A DNA stretch of 29,233 nucleotides from Isotricha intestinalis (Eukaryota; Ciliophora; Litostomatea; Vestibuliferida; Isotrichidae), in the NCBI GenBank assembly GCA_023807065.1, contig JAJJLU010000585.1, forward strand, positions 1 through 29,233. The letters run 5' to 3'. The notes beneath the pieces are model-generated. The model saw only the letters and a list, made by a program, of their open reading frames with translations, ran no database searches and was not told the DNA's origin. This document shows, piece after piece, positions 17,801 to 27,100 of the stretch; within the stretch, counting starts at the first letter, position 1, and every line of letters begins with the position of its first letter. Position numbers and translations under genes: made by a program.

Positions 17801-17851
17801 AAAATTTTTCTTTAATAAAGCACGAAGTTTACTACAAGATGATGATGCCAT
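11861..17851 (-). CDS. Full-size ABC transporter, ABCA subfamily
   Basis: The 1996-aa protein has the complete ABCA layout: TM1 near residues 25-47, a large extracytosolic loop, a membrane bundle at about 265-470, NBD1 at about 700-915, a regulatory segment ending with PTLEDVFLNIA, TM7 near 1083-1105, a second large loop, a bundle at about 1245-1455, NBD2 at about 1545-1780 and a C-terminal regulatory domain. NBD1 has Walker A GHNGAGKST, Q-loop CPQHD, signature LSAGQ, Walker B VIFLDEP and H-loop TTHYMEEA. NBD2 has GVNGAGKTT, CPQFD, LSGGN, IILLDEP and TTHSMDEA. Both sites look catalytically complete. ABCA proteins usually move lipids across membranes; the substrate here is unknown. Oddities are an Asn-rich linker with hexapeptide repeats before NBD1 (about 520-620), a second Asn/Gln linker before NBD2, and a loop of 14 Cys in 24 residues within NBD2. 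The first ATG gives the normal family N-terminus. Confidence 0.96.
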   Translation of the reverse strand: MASSSCSKLRALLKKNFLIMKRNFCTFIAEVFFPIILMVLIYGIRKAFKIKYHYFNDEEESDAKYLSKRAIAFTESIDSTIATELQKSPFLQLCYNNIKKEERPKIAVVKVPNEIKTKIQTLANLLDPTFPITSSTWKEFNSVEEMREYVKDGAYGSSDNPLLCFGISFSSSQNKKYDYGLHYFDSVMDEGILDIPDGRGDANDQFQDGPDMDSYDLYLDNGFNFIQKIITEYILDQESGSSNNKIEFGMIPQKYDFYRTDPFGAFVGYIIPFFVVIAYMCPLCLYVLRMVREKETKAKEGMKIMGMGEGIYFLSYFLQYFIVNIVYSVANTIVISKVFPHVDFLFIFLFFFLWGLCVFSLAFFFQSFIDKTRVALILSLLLYFIMFFLSMAVMNENANKILKIVLSIFPAVAIELGVIIFGHFESHFKDFKMEHFTKTYNNYSVFIMTLMLFIDFFFFLFLGYYLQNVISHDFGISKPFYFLCTKSYWCGSPRKKKSQSFNNELKEYPPNPPRHKLGRPTNYNSDYYDNSIKNSQFNSNNLNSSNFNSNDIYNSNNIYNSSNNYNSNNNNNPNNNNNLNIYNSNNLYNSNNLYNSNNIYNSNNNFNLKNNNSNDNNNSNPNLNNTNTITPQKYNLTKNNYFIEKQDPNNMQLRENNLIKTNNNFAQQQNKNNPPNQPSQENFQSEELYRNLTEKTDVLQIINLVKKFSDGKVAVKGVSLNLYKNEIFALLGHNGAGKSTMISMLCGMYDSTGGEAYFDGMDILDGDNMDLFRSRLGICPQHDVLFDDLTIYEHLSMFATFKGVSLGDLNFEVMKTMKDFHMSDMSEITAKELSAGQRRKLSIAIALIGGSEVIFLDEPSSGMDITSRRNLWEILKRMTENKIIILTTHYMEEASVLGNRIGIINSGEMKCVGTPLFLIEKFGRFMSLRIVKDKLAINNDIIEFISEQAEDIEYEILSEEIMFRIPKQNYIGERPYMNLKGFFSKLDENLEKLHIKSYSASMPTLEDVFLNIAAEDTLALKGGHRKFSQVNAENDRILFETDMKKKNEGKFCSDFKACFQKRFKQTIRDMKGFFLEILCPILLIVIGLLVSKVKFKMESDATIVTIEDMGKETIYYYDGGASISDLDTKFVVSKGNVTASKEVTISSSSNNKILSYYTSLYEKKDSSCFGAILFLPNTDSSTTYTYSFVEYINTQARQGAMYITYYFLQQMIAAKTNGVSVSFTNYPMPLTKKLQNSADQTSNSLIVFFVAVAFSLIPANFITIIVKEKVNNSKHLMKISGMSFSAYWIVNYIFELIKYYFTAGVCMLLIYLFNFYPKYFIIFYIVYGPSMTSFTYLLSFSFDEETSSQNGAILLNFLIGALGSSVVLMFRGLENMKKFGRLMEIIFNFIPSFSFAFTYDVLLNKYLLLIVDYPDDWYFKKDSLMISTKYTGLELSFLIFTFLLYCLLLIRKEYKSTRFSESPNNRLPSKSQDENVLKEIARANFENYNPVPNQNYDYATNNQNLNFANQNNQYANNEDINIFPDNNINNSGGNQNRTNINNVQKQEYAIHIQNLEKYYTRRGCCGTCCCLCCNLFNCCRCCVCSCCEEITPAVRNISFCLEYGECFGLLGVNGAGKTTTFKCITNELNKNNGNIFIDGLPITSNFEKVSQMFGYCPQFDAIFEYMSVYENLEFYARIKGISGENLEKVIMAMIEEMSLGEFTNKISGRLSGGNKRKLSVAISMICNPPIILLDEPSTGMDPEARRFMWAVIHKISTKRKKSSVIMTTHSMDEAETLCKRMGIMVNGEFACMGSTTEIKEKYGYGFEVDIRIKPMKEEEIHRFLDAKHIERDFIVTDGNIKETLIKCGKENFIYELQKGRLGEKLVRTIQLNGKLKVSQLLSWIYYNENALQLIKIAKEYFPEVILTEFIGNNFLFKLKKNENSKSIGFLFGLFESAKDKCNITEYSIQQTSLEQIFNMFAVEQGKDRSNPIVNLDEEKKTEIIIDDQLIQNLIGN
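13091..13162 (-). other. Cys-cluster insertion in ABCA NBD2
   Basis: These 24 codons (residues 1564-1587) contain 14 Cys, all coded TGT, arranged as CC, CCC, CC, CC, CC, C and CC with short spacers. They sit between the NBD2 aromatic A-loop region (LEKYYTRRG) and the strand before Walker A (ITPAVRNISF), where other ABCA proteins have a short basic loop. Palmitoylation or metal binding is possible; which one cannot be told from sequence. Confidence 0.85.
16017..16250. repeat. 18-bp Asn-rich coding repeat in ABCA linker
   Basis: ATTATTTGAATTATAAAG-like units recur with small changes and encode NSNNLY/NSNNIY hexapeptides in the cytosolic linker between the first membrane bundle and NBD1. The clearest run is about 16055-16110; flanking copies are more degenerate, with (ATT)n spacers. 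All are in frame. Confidence 0.85.
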
Positions 17852-19087
17852 TTGTGATTATTGTATATAGTTTTATTTTTTTATGATATTATATACTTTG
17901 TTATTTTTATACGTCATAATTAATAATTTTTTTTTCAATTAATGTTTTCCAATTAAAGTCTTTTTTGAAATTTAATAATATATTTTACTATATTTTTTCT
18001 AAGATTAAATTGAATATTTATTAAAATTATTTTATATTTTAAGTTATTAAATTGTTTCACATTCGAAATAAAAATATTTTATGTGTAAATTAAAAATTAA
18101 TGTGAAAAAAGTTTTGAAAAATATTCAAAATGAGATTGAAGAATAATATTCTTAATGATTATTTTAAAAATTTTACTTTTTTATTAAAGTTTGTTAAATT
18201 TATTGTAAAAACAAAGATTAATCTATGATAAATAAATATATTTTTTATCATTTAATTGTTGGGGAATTTTGAAATAATTATTTTTATTAAAAAAACATAA
18301 AAAAAAAAAATTTTAACATAAAACAAACATTAAAAAAGTTAAAAAAAAAAAATTAAAAAAAAAACTAAAATTTCAATTTAAAAAGGTTAAATAAAAAGAA
18401 ATATTCTTGAAAATTTAAAAAATCCAGTATTTTCTCTTACTTTTTCAACACATCATTTTCTATCATTATCTAACTAATTTTATTTCTTTAATTCATCTAT
18501 TAAAAAGAAGAGAATTCCCATGATAATATTATCAAGTATTAAATTTTTATCCAAAAAAAATTAATAGAATTAAAAGAAGTATTTTTCTTCTTCTTTCTGT
18601 GTTAAAGTAGCACAAATCAAAAAATAATTCACAATTCAATATTATAATCACAATATACAAGAAATATTTAAAGCATAATTTGAAATTAATTGCCTTTAAT
18701 AACATGACACAATATAGAAGTCACAACTAATGTATCATTAAATATCCTTTTAATCATAATTAGAAACATTGTATATATAAAAAAGTTCTAAATAGAGTTG
18801 AGTTTTGTTTAGAATTTTTGTTATATTTTTTGAAGGTTTTCGTTTTTTTCTATTTTTTTATATTTTTATATTTTTTAAGGAAACACCCATAAATTTTTCT
18901 TTTTATTAATTTTATGTTTTTGGATTTTTTATGAATATCTTATTCCTTTTTAATTGTTAATTATATGTTTTATATACAATCAAATTATTATCTAATTAAT
19001 ATATTTTATAATAAAAAAAAAAATGAAATATAAAAAATAAATTTAAGTTTTTCTAAACAAAAAATTAGAAACTAATCAAACAATTAT
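17852..19087. other. Long intergenic region, no gene recognised
   Basis: About 1.24 kb lies between the ABCA start and the stop of the WD40 gene. It is very AT-rich, with long A runs at about 18290-18365 and 19012-19022 and T-rich DNA at about 18805-18910. I find no standard-code frame with coding character, no tRNA B-box (GGTTCGA type) on either strand, and no rRNA. It must contain the ABCA promoter. The size exceeds the other internal gaps, so an unrecognised ncRNA or a short intron-split gene is possible but unsupported. Confidence 0.55.
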
Positions 19088-20773
19088 TTAATAATTCCAT
19101 ATTTTAAAAGTTGAATCACAAGCAAAAGAAATAAGGGAATTTCCATCAACATCAGTGAATCCCATAATATCACCACTATGAACATTACTTAATTTCTTAA
19201 TACATTCATAAGTATCACTTCTAAAAATTCTAATAGATTTATCAACACCAGCAGTTAAGAAAATTCCATTGTTTAAAACTAAAATAGACCAAACTTGTTT
19301 AATAACATGAATTGTTTTAATAATCTTTCTTTTTTTAATACTAACAACTTTCATAACACCATCATTAGAACCACCACATAAAATTCTATCATCATCAATC
19401 ATTTTAATAGCATTCCAAGCATAAACATTAGCATTATTAATAGAAAATAATATTTCATAAGTTGGATATTTCCATATTTTAATTCCTCCACTTCCACCAG
19501 AAATTAAATTAGAATTATCTAATTCTAAAACAGCTTCTACCCAAGAATTATTATTTAATATTGTTATACATTGATGTTTATTTGGCAATACTTCACCCCA
19601 AATTTTAATATTATGATCATTTGAACATGACATTAATAATCCATGTTTAGAATAAGTTATACTTCTTAAAGTTTCAGTATGAGCATTTGGTATTGTTTCT
19701 AATAAAGTATAAGTTTTATTTTCTATCTTCCAAAACTTTATACTTTTATCTTTTGAAGATGTTGAAAAATAATTATTATTTAATATTGCTATTCCTGTTA
19801 CTGGTTGAGTATGAATATCATTCATTGATACTATTAAAGTATACTTTTTAGGCTCAAAAATTTTACATGATTTATCTGCTGAACCTGTTATTATTTTCCC
19901 ATTTGGAAATATTTTTATTTGATTTATTTGATTTACATGTTCTCTTATTGTTCTAGTGTTTTTAAAATCAAATTGGAATCTATATATTATTGATTTTACT
20001 ATTTTTTTTTTAATAAAATAATTATCACCATTAAAATAATCAATTAAGGTTTTACACTTTTCTAAAGGAGATGAACAAAGGTCAAAATCCATTTTATTAA
20101 TTGAAAAGGAAAGGATGTTGTTTATATTTTGAATAATGTCAAAATTTAATAATTGTTTTTTTTGATTTTTAATATATTGTTCTTTGATAATTTGAACTAA
20201 TTTCATTTCTAATAAATTTATCTTTTTAAATTCAGAATATTGATCTTGAATTGAATTTAAAAATTCTTTTGTTTCTTGAATTATTTGTTCAATTTGTTGT
20301 CCGATGATTTCTAATTGTTCAGTTGATTTTAAAATATTTTCTTCTAATTTTTCTAATTTAGTTTTTTCAGGAATTATTTCAAAAAAAGATAAAATATGAT
20401 GTTCTGTATGTTCTGAATTGCAAATAAAACATAAATTTTTATCACATTTTGTACAATAAGAATCATAGCTATTTTTATGAATATGACATTCTTTAATAAA
20501 TAATTCTTTATTTGTTGAATCTTCTTTTTTTTTTTCTGAAAATATTTTAGAGGAAAAAAAATTTCCGAATGATTTAAAAATACTCATCTTTTCTTTAATT
20601 GGTTTCATAAAATCTTTCAAAGGAATTGAGTTTACATGATTGTTCTCACATTTACCGATAACGTATAAGTCCCCGTTTTTATATTTGAAAATTATTTCTG
20701 GAATTGTATTACATTGAAGACATTCAAATAAATGAATCTTTTGACTTTGTTTTGCGTTTTCGATTTTAGACAT
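19088..20773 (-). CDS. B-box zinc finger / coiled-coil / WD40 protein
   Basis: This 561-aa protein has an N-terminal zinc-binding-like pattern (C18, C21, C42, H46); a B-box-2 finger with C96-x2-H99-x7-C107-x2-C110-x4-C115-x2-C118-x3-H122-x2-H125; a coiled coil at about 135-180 (KLEKLEENILKSTEQLEIIG and onward); and a C-terminal beta-propeller at about 280-561. Propeller blades show GSADKSCKIF, SSKDKSIKFW, CSNDHNIKIW, SGGSGGIKIW, GGSNDGVMKV, AGVDKSIRIF and a final ACDSTFKIWNY, which makes seven. The layout is TRIM-like with no canonical RING; the first Cys/His cluster occupies that position but is too small for a normal RING. I infer a cytoplasmic scaffold, possibly ubiquitin-linked. The start codon is the first ATG and lies close to the first cluster. 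Confidence 0.92.
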   Translation of the reverse strand: MSKIENAKQSQKIHLFECLQCNTIPEIIFKYKNGDLYVIGKCENNHVNSIPLKDFMKPIKEKMSIFKSFGNFFSSKIFSEKKKEDSTNKELFIKECHIHKNSYDSYCTKCDKNLCFICNSEHTEHHILSFFEIIPEKTKLEKLEENILKSTEQLEIIGQQIEQIIQETKEFLNSIQDQYSEFKKINLLEMKLVQIIKEQYIKNQKKQLLNFDIIQNINNILSFSINKMDFDLCSSPLEKCKTLIDYFNGDNYFIKKKIVKSIIYRFQFDFKNTRTIREHVNQINQIKIFPNGKIITGSADKSCKIFEPKKYTLIVSMNDIHTQPVTGIAILNNNYFSTSSKDKSIKFWKIENKTYTLLETIPNAHTETLRSITYSKHGLLMSCSNDHNIKIWGEVLPNKHQCITILNNNSWVEAVLELDNSNLISGGSGGIKIWKYPTYEILFSINNANVYAWNAIKMIDDDRILCGGSNDGVMKVVSIKKRKIIKTIHVIKQVWSILVLNNGIFLTAGVDKSIRIFRSDTYECIKKLSNVHSGDIMGFTDVDGNSLISFACDSTFKIWNY

Positions 20774-20928
20774 TTTTATTTTATTACGTTTGAACAGAAT
20801 TTATCCTTAATATAATTTTTTATAAAAGTTTATTTAATTTTTTTTTATTAATAAATAAAACAATAATTAAATCTAATATTTGATTTGTTTATATTTAAAT
20901 ATAATATTTAATATGTTAACCACTTTAT

Positions 20929-22197
20929 TTAATTATCATTTATAGATTTTTTTTTAAAAGGAATATAATCGAAATTTTCATCTAATTCATTTACTCTAAT
21001 TTTTCTTTTTTTTTTTAATAAAACTCTTAGATATAAAACAGTTAAAATAATTATAATAAAAAGAAATATTATTGATAATATTTCAGATAAACTAATATTA
21101 TTATTATTAAGTTTATAAATATAAAAACCAATTATTTCTCTATCTTGATCAAAAATAAATTGATATTTCTTTAAAAATGGAATTCCTAAAACCCAATCAG
21201 TACTCATATAAACATCAAATATAATTAAAAAACTATAAGAACCATCATTTTCCTTTTTAAATAAATCAGTGTAATTTAATTCAAAAGTATAATTTAATAT
21301 TTTACTTTCAAATTTCAAAGAAGGAAATTTAGTTATATCTAGATTTTCATTACAATTTAAATAAAAAAAATGTTCTTTTTTGGTTGAATTCATTTTACAA
21401 ATTTTACTTTCAATTTTTTCGTTGAAAAATTGTTTGTAAATGATGTCTTTATAATGATTAGTTCCAATCAAAACACCATAATCCATAGAAAAATGACCAA
21501 CCTTATTATTTTCAATTATTTCATTATTACAATAAATATGTTCAATAGTAAATTCCCAATAATGAGTATGTGAAGTAACACATAAATTTGTATATCTAAA
21601 AGCTCCTGAAAAATAATTTTGATCATCATATTCATGAGGAATCCCTCCAATTAATATTTTTCCTTTATTTTCATTATCAAAAATTATTGTAAATGAATAT
21701 GATTGAATATAATTATTTTTTTTTAACTGATATATTAAGTTATAATCTTTCATTATAGAATCTTTTGCTTTTAAACCAATACTCATTGGATATTCTTTTT
21801 GATAAATTGATGTTTTTGTAGCAAGCATAAATTGGATATTTTCAGTTTTTGTTTTTTTATTATTATCAAATAATAAAAAGGTTTCAGAAGATAAAATTGC
21901 TTTTTCAAATTTTTCTCTAGAAAAATGACTTTCTTCAGGTTTTAATTCTAAATATGAAGAAGAGGAATTTGAATTATAAATTAAACCTTGTGTTATATAT
22001 AAAGAATTACTTTCTAATGTTATAAATGATTCAATTTCTAGTGAAGGAGTTCCTACTGAGATTTTTGAATAATAATTTGAAAATATAGTATCATTTTCAA
22101 AGTCATATATTGTACTATTTTTTTTGAAAAAATCTAATTTAATAATACAATAAATATATGTAAAAAGATAAGGTAATATTTTGAAATAAAAAATCAT
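20929..22197 (-). CDS. Membrane-anchored pepsin-like (A1-fold) protein, catalytic motifs altered
   Basis: The 422-aa protein has a hydrophobic N-terminal signal (residues 1-20), a pepsin-fold ectodomain, a single membrane segment near 370-392 (EILSIIFLFIIIILTVLYL) and a short basic tail. Family landmarks are YYSKISVGTP (42-51), SFTIIFDNENKGKILIGGI, WEFTIEHIY, and the C-terminal WVLGIPFLKKYQFIFDQD followed by IGFYIY. The first catalytic motif, normally DTGS, reads E62-S-N-S; the second, normally DTGT/S, reads D239-Y-G-V. With the first Asp replaced by Glu and its Gly by Asn, normal aspartic peptidase activity is doubtful. It may be a non-catalytic binding or surface protein, or a slowly acting variant. 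The length is normal for the family plus the anchor. Confidence 0.83.
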   Translation of the reverse strand: MIFYFKILPYLFTYIYCIIKLDFFKKNSTIYDFENDTIFSNYYSKISVGTPSLEIESFITLESNSLYITQGLIYNSNSSSSYLELKPEESHFSREKFEKAILSSETFLLFDNNKKTKTENIQFMLATKTSIYQKEYPMSIGLKAKDSIMKDYNLIYQLKKNNYIQSYSFTIIFDNENKGKILIGGIPHEYDDQNYFSGAFRYTNLCVTSHTHYWEFTIEHIYCNNEIIENNKVGHFSMDYGVLIGTNHYKDIIYKQFFNEKIESKICKMNSTKKEHFFYLNCNENLDITKFPSLKFESKILNYTFELNYTDLFKKENDGSYSFLIIFDVYMSTDWVLGIPFLKKYQFIFDQDREIIGFYIYKLNNNNISLSEILSIIFLFIIIILTVLYLRVLLKKKRKIRVNELDENFDYIPFKKKSINDN

Positions 22198-22350
22198 TAC
22201 AAAAAATATTTATTTTTTATATATAAATTATTTAAATTATCATAAATTTAAATTTTTATAAAATATAATATTCTAAAATAAATAAAGTTAAAATAATCTA
22301 AACTAATCAAATAGCAAAATTTACAAATCATAAAATAGATTTATACTTCT

Positions 22351-24093
22351 TTATTCTTCATCATTATCTTCATTAACAGTTTTTTCTTTTTTATGATTCT
22401 TTAATTTTTTTTTTTTTTCAGGTTTCTCAGGTGAATCATCATCTGAAAGATTAAAAAATTTATCATTTAAATTCTTTTCAAAAATTGTATTCTTATTTAA
22501 TAATTTATTTTTAACTTTAACTGGTAAATTATGAATATTATATCTTGTTCCTAAAAATGATAAAGATAAAATAGGTTTAGTAATATATTGAAATATTTTT
22601 TTTTGTTCTTCTCCCATTAATAAATCAGATTTCATATCAGAAGCATGGGCTCTTCTTAAATGATTTATAATATCTAAATGTTCCATAATATATTCACTTC
22701 CTTTAAAAAATATTTCATCAACTTTTTCTTTTTTAGCTCTTGAAAATTTAGGTGCAATTTTCAATAAAATTAATTTATCAAAAAAGGAAAATTTAATCTT
22801 TTTATTTTCTCTACTAGTACCTTTCCTCTCAATTTGAATTAATGTATTATTTAATTCATTTCCATTTGAATTTGATGGAGAACTTTTAGTTTCAGTATTT
22901 ACTTTTGAATTTAAATTAGATGATTTTCCACTTTCTAAAGAAGAAGTTTTTCTATGAGATTGAATATGTCCTTTATTATAGCTTTTTAATTTAATTTGTT
23001 TTTGAAATTCATCTAATCTTACTTCAAAAAAGTTATTTAACATAAATTCAAAATAACTATTTTTCTCATATAATTTTAATATGAAAGAAATAGCAATATA
23101 AGAAGCATTAATAATACCTCCTACTTGAGCAGCAACATCTTGAATTTTATAATATTTTCTTTGAAATTTTTCAATAGTATTATCTAATTGAATTGATAAA
23201 CTAAGAAAAGTATCTGAATCTCTGTCAAAAACAGTATTAGTTACAAAATCACCTAAAGTAAATGAATTCATTGAATGATTTGATCTTAATGCTACATTAT
23301 CATCATTTTCTATTCTTAAATGTTTTATATATTGAATTAAAGATACTTTATATTGCTCAGATACTTTAAGTGATTGTTCTTTTAATTTTCTTTTAAAAGG
23401 TTCTTTATAATTTTTTGTAGAAACTAAATTATCAACAATATAAAAAGATAAATCTGCTGAATGTAAAAAATCATGAACTTCTTCTTCAGTTGCACAATTA
23501 CCAGTTGAATTATCACAATCTACAAATTTAATTTGAATCATATAAAAATCATTATGTCCCCAATGTTCTTGTATAAATATTTCATTTTTTTGTTCTGGAG
23601 AAATACAATAATATCCTTTTAAATTTAAATTTGCAAATAATTCTTTATTTTTACTTGAATCAAGTGCTTTATCACAACTTGTTAAATCTATAGATGTTTT
23701 AATATTATAAATTCCACTTTCATTTACAATTGTTCTGAATAATAAACCTTCTGCTTGAAATATTTTTTCATTTATTTCTGTTATATAATTATTATTTTGT
23801 ATTCCAAGAAGAAGTTCAAAATTATTAAAATAATTGATTTTAGGAGGATTTGGTAAATTCTCTGTTGATAAATTTACTGAAGGAGAGTCTTTTTCAAATA
23901 ATGGCAGGGAAAAAAAAATTAAAGTTATAAATCCAATTATAATTAAAATTACAGATAAAATACCTCCAAATACTGTTAAATGGAATGGTTGTTTTAAAAT
24001 ACTAAATGAAGGAGGATAACCAAATATATCAATGCTTATTAAAAGATTTTTCATTTTTTTATTTAATTGATATAATAAATAATTTTTCTTCAT
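22351..24093 (-). CDS. Ciliate two-pass transmembrane protein, function unknown
   Basis: This 580-aa protein fits a large uncharacterised ciliate family. It has a short cytosolic lead (IDIFGYPPSFSI), a basic/aromatic stretch, and a Gly-Gly-started membrane segment TVFGGILSVILIIIGFITLI (about residues 40-65). An extracytosolic domain of about 260 residues with Cys and NxS/T sites follows. Then comes the family-typical KYYKIQDVAAQVGGIINASY leading into the second membrane segment (about 325-345), and a cytosolic tail of about 230 residues rich in Ser, Lys and Glu ending in an acidic cluster. No enzyme motif is visible. Met14 (MKNLLISID) is an equally good start, because residues 1-13 add nothing recognisable. 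The gene lies 81 bp from the stop of its upstream neighbour. Confidence 0.82.
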   Translation of the reverse strand: MKKNYLLYQLNKKMKNLLISIDIFGYPPSFSILKQPFHLTVFGGILSVILIIIGFITLIFFSLPLFEKDSPSVNLSTENLPNPPKINYFNNFELLLGIQNNNYITEINEKIFQAEGLLFRTIVNESGIYNIKTSIDLTSCDKALDSSKNKELFANLNLKGYYCISPEQKNEIFIQEHWGHNDFYMIQIKFVDCDNSTGNCATEEEVHDFLHSADLSFYIVDNLVSTKNYKEPFKRKLKEQSLKVSEQYKVSLIQYIKHLRIENDDNVALRSNHSMNSFTLGDFVTNTVFDRDSDTFLSLSIQLDNTIEKFQRKYYKIQDVAAQVGGIINASYIAISFILKLYEKNSYFEFMLNNFFEVRLDEFQKQIKLKSYNKGHIQSHRKTSSLESGKSSNLNSKVNTETKSSPSNSNGNELNNTLIQIERKGTSRENKKIKFSFFDKLILLKIAPKFSRAKKEKVDEIFFKGSEYIMEHLDIINHLRRAHASDMKSDLLMGEEQKKIFQYITKPILSLSFLGTRYNIHNLPVKVKNKLLNKNTIFEKNLNDKFFNLSDDDSPEKPEKKKKLKNHKKEKTVNEDNDEE

Positions 24094-24174
24094 AAATAAA
24101 TTAAAATTATATATATATCTTATAAATTAAAATTCTAACTTTTCTTATGAAAAGTAAATTAAATACATAAATGT

Positions 24175-27100
24175 TTAAAATTTACTTCTTATGAACATAC
24201 CAAAATTATACATTTTTTTATTTTTAAATCTTAAGCCTAAAAATCTAATTGTAACAAATAAAAAGCAAATTCCAGCATTTATTAATAATGAAATCAAAAA
24301 ACTTGTCCAACATCTTTTCCACCATTCAAATTGAGTTTTCATATATATAAAACAAAAAATAGTAATATATACCCAACACGTTATAATCACAAAAAAATTA
24401 ATTATAAAAAAAAAATATAATTTTATTCGAACAGTTTTGAAAATTTTCATAATATGTTGCAATAATCTTATCTCATCTTTAACTTCAATTACAATTAAAT
24501 CAAATTTAGGATGATATAAAGTACAATATTTTAAAATTTTAAAAAGAGTTCCACCGATTAAATAAGAATAAAGTGATTTCAATAGATTATCTAATAATTT
24601 TAAATTATTATTATATCTTTTCGAAATATCATCTTCATTAAATAATAATGAATTAGTTGTAAATGTTATTAATAAATAAGATAAAAATACTATTATATTT
24701 ATATTTCTTAATTCAAATATTGAAATTAAATAAAATGCTCTTGATAAATCCCAATTTTCTAAAAAATTTTGGAAATACATTTTCATAAAATTTCTGTTAT
24801 CTTCTTTAATAGCTTCTTTATAATTTAAAGTTTCTAAAAAATTTTTATTTCTTATGGTTGGAATGTAATTTATTTGCGTTTTTTTTCTTAAATTAAGTAT
24901 TCTTTTTGTACTATTTTCTGAACTTCCAAAATTATTTCTCTTTTTAATCATAGAAGATTTTTTTCTTTCTTCTTTATTATTTTCAGATGTTTTATGTAAT
25001 TTAGAATAAATTGAAGCAAATCCTGATTTTAGAAATACTATGAATAAAATAAATTGAATAGTAATAATAAATAAACCAAAATAAAAACCAATATTATATC
25101 TTAAATTCTTAATTTCTAAAATTTGTTCATAACATTTAAAAATTTTATAATTAATAGAAAGTGAATTTTTAATCACTTTATCAATTTCATTATAAGTGAT
25201 TTCTGAGTTTAAATCACTTTTATCTAAATCAATGTTTGTAATTGGTTGACATTTACAATTAATTCTCATTTCAATATAATCAATTCCTACATATTCACAT
25301 TCATTTTTACATAAATTAATCTCTTGATAAAAATTATTCTGTCTATCATCTAATGTAATATCTTTTCCTTTTTCATTATATTTATAGCATACATCATTGA
25401 AGAAAGGATCTTTTAAATTATATATATCAATATTTTTTTCCATCATTTCTTTCCCAAGTTGAATATTTAAATATTCAGGATGAACAATTGGATAATTTAT
25501 TGTAGGTGGATATAATTTACAATTCGATAAATTTAAATACTTTCCTTGTTCATCATAAACTTCATATTGAACATCATTTGTAAATGATTTATCATTTTTA
25601 ATATCTACTAAAAGTATAATAAATGTTTCAGTGGTTGGAATATTATATTGTTTTCTTAAAATTTGTTCACATTCTCCTAAATTTAAACTAGATAAATTCG
25701 GAATGTTAGGAGGTGGATTGTTATAATAATAAACTTGAAAAGTACTTTCATCACATTCAAAATTCAAACGGGATTTAGCAACATCTACAATATTCTTTTT
25801 AATTTCAGACAAAGTTTCATTTGCACTTAACATTAAACACTCATCATCAGAGTTTGGAGAATATCCAAAAGGACATTTATCAACACATTTATTTCCTATA
25901 TAATAATTAATACATAGATCATAACATAAATATTCATCTTCATCAATAAAATAAGGACATTCTTTATAACATTTACCTGTGTATGCATCTTTTATATATG
26001 GTTCAATACATGATGTACAAGTATTACATTCATCACATAAACAATTTTCATCACATATAATTAAATAAATGTAAGCAGGATGAATATTATTAACATTTAA
26101 ATTGTGGTTTGTAGAATCAATTCTACTTATTTTTAGTATGTAAAAACCACTTTTTTGAGGTTTATATGAAATAGAAGAATCATATGAAAAAGTGATAGAA
26201 TTCTCATTAGTCTTGGTAGTTTTATTTATTATAATATAGTCAATAAAATCATTAGGTATTTCAATTTTAATATTATATGGTTGAATTTTCTCAATTTTAT
26301 TAGGTTCTTTTATAGAAATATATTGAACAATGTTTATGTCTGTGTTTTGATGAACTATACTTTTAATTTCAAAAGATTCTATATATAATAATACATCATC
26401 TTGTATTTGTTCACAATTACTTTGTTCAGATAAATAATAACCTTTTTCACATATTTTACAAGCACATTCTTTTAATCGCATTTCTTTACAATTATTGGGT
26501 TTTGAACAAGAAACCCATTTTTTTCCATCTTCAAAAGTATCAAGAAAAAATGAGTTATATGTGTCATAACAATTAGTAGGAGGAACATTTTCTGATTCAT
26601 TTACTCTATAATAACCAGAAGCACATGATTCACAATTATGATTATCTTTTGTTGAATAATTTGAACATGTTTCACAATTTTTATAACATAAATTCAAATA
26701 TATATAGCAAATACTATTAAAATTTCCGAATCTTGAATTTGGTATTCCAAATGTAATATTACAAGGTGAATTTGGAATTATACTAAATTCATTAAATTTT
26801 CCTTTATTTCCTAATTTTGCATTATTTCTTCCAAATCTTAAATTTGAGCATGTATTTTTTACTAATTTAATTATTATATTTTGAAATTCAGTAGGAACAA
26901 TATCACCTAAATTAGTATTATTATTTTCTTTCACTGTAAAATTATAACTATTACAATATAAATATTCCTCTTTTGGAATTGTTAATTCATAAAAATAATG
27001 ATTATGTGAATTATAACCTATAAGATACATTCCTTGTGGAATAATAGTAAAGTCTTTTATATAAATTTTATAGTTGTTATCTTCTTCTATATTTACATCA

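Noticed and set aside
18259..18266. TTGGGGAA as a possible internal telomere remnant
   Set aside because: It is a single unit that does not match the ATTGGGG(ATT) phase, with no tandem copy; consistent with chance.
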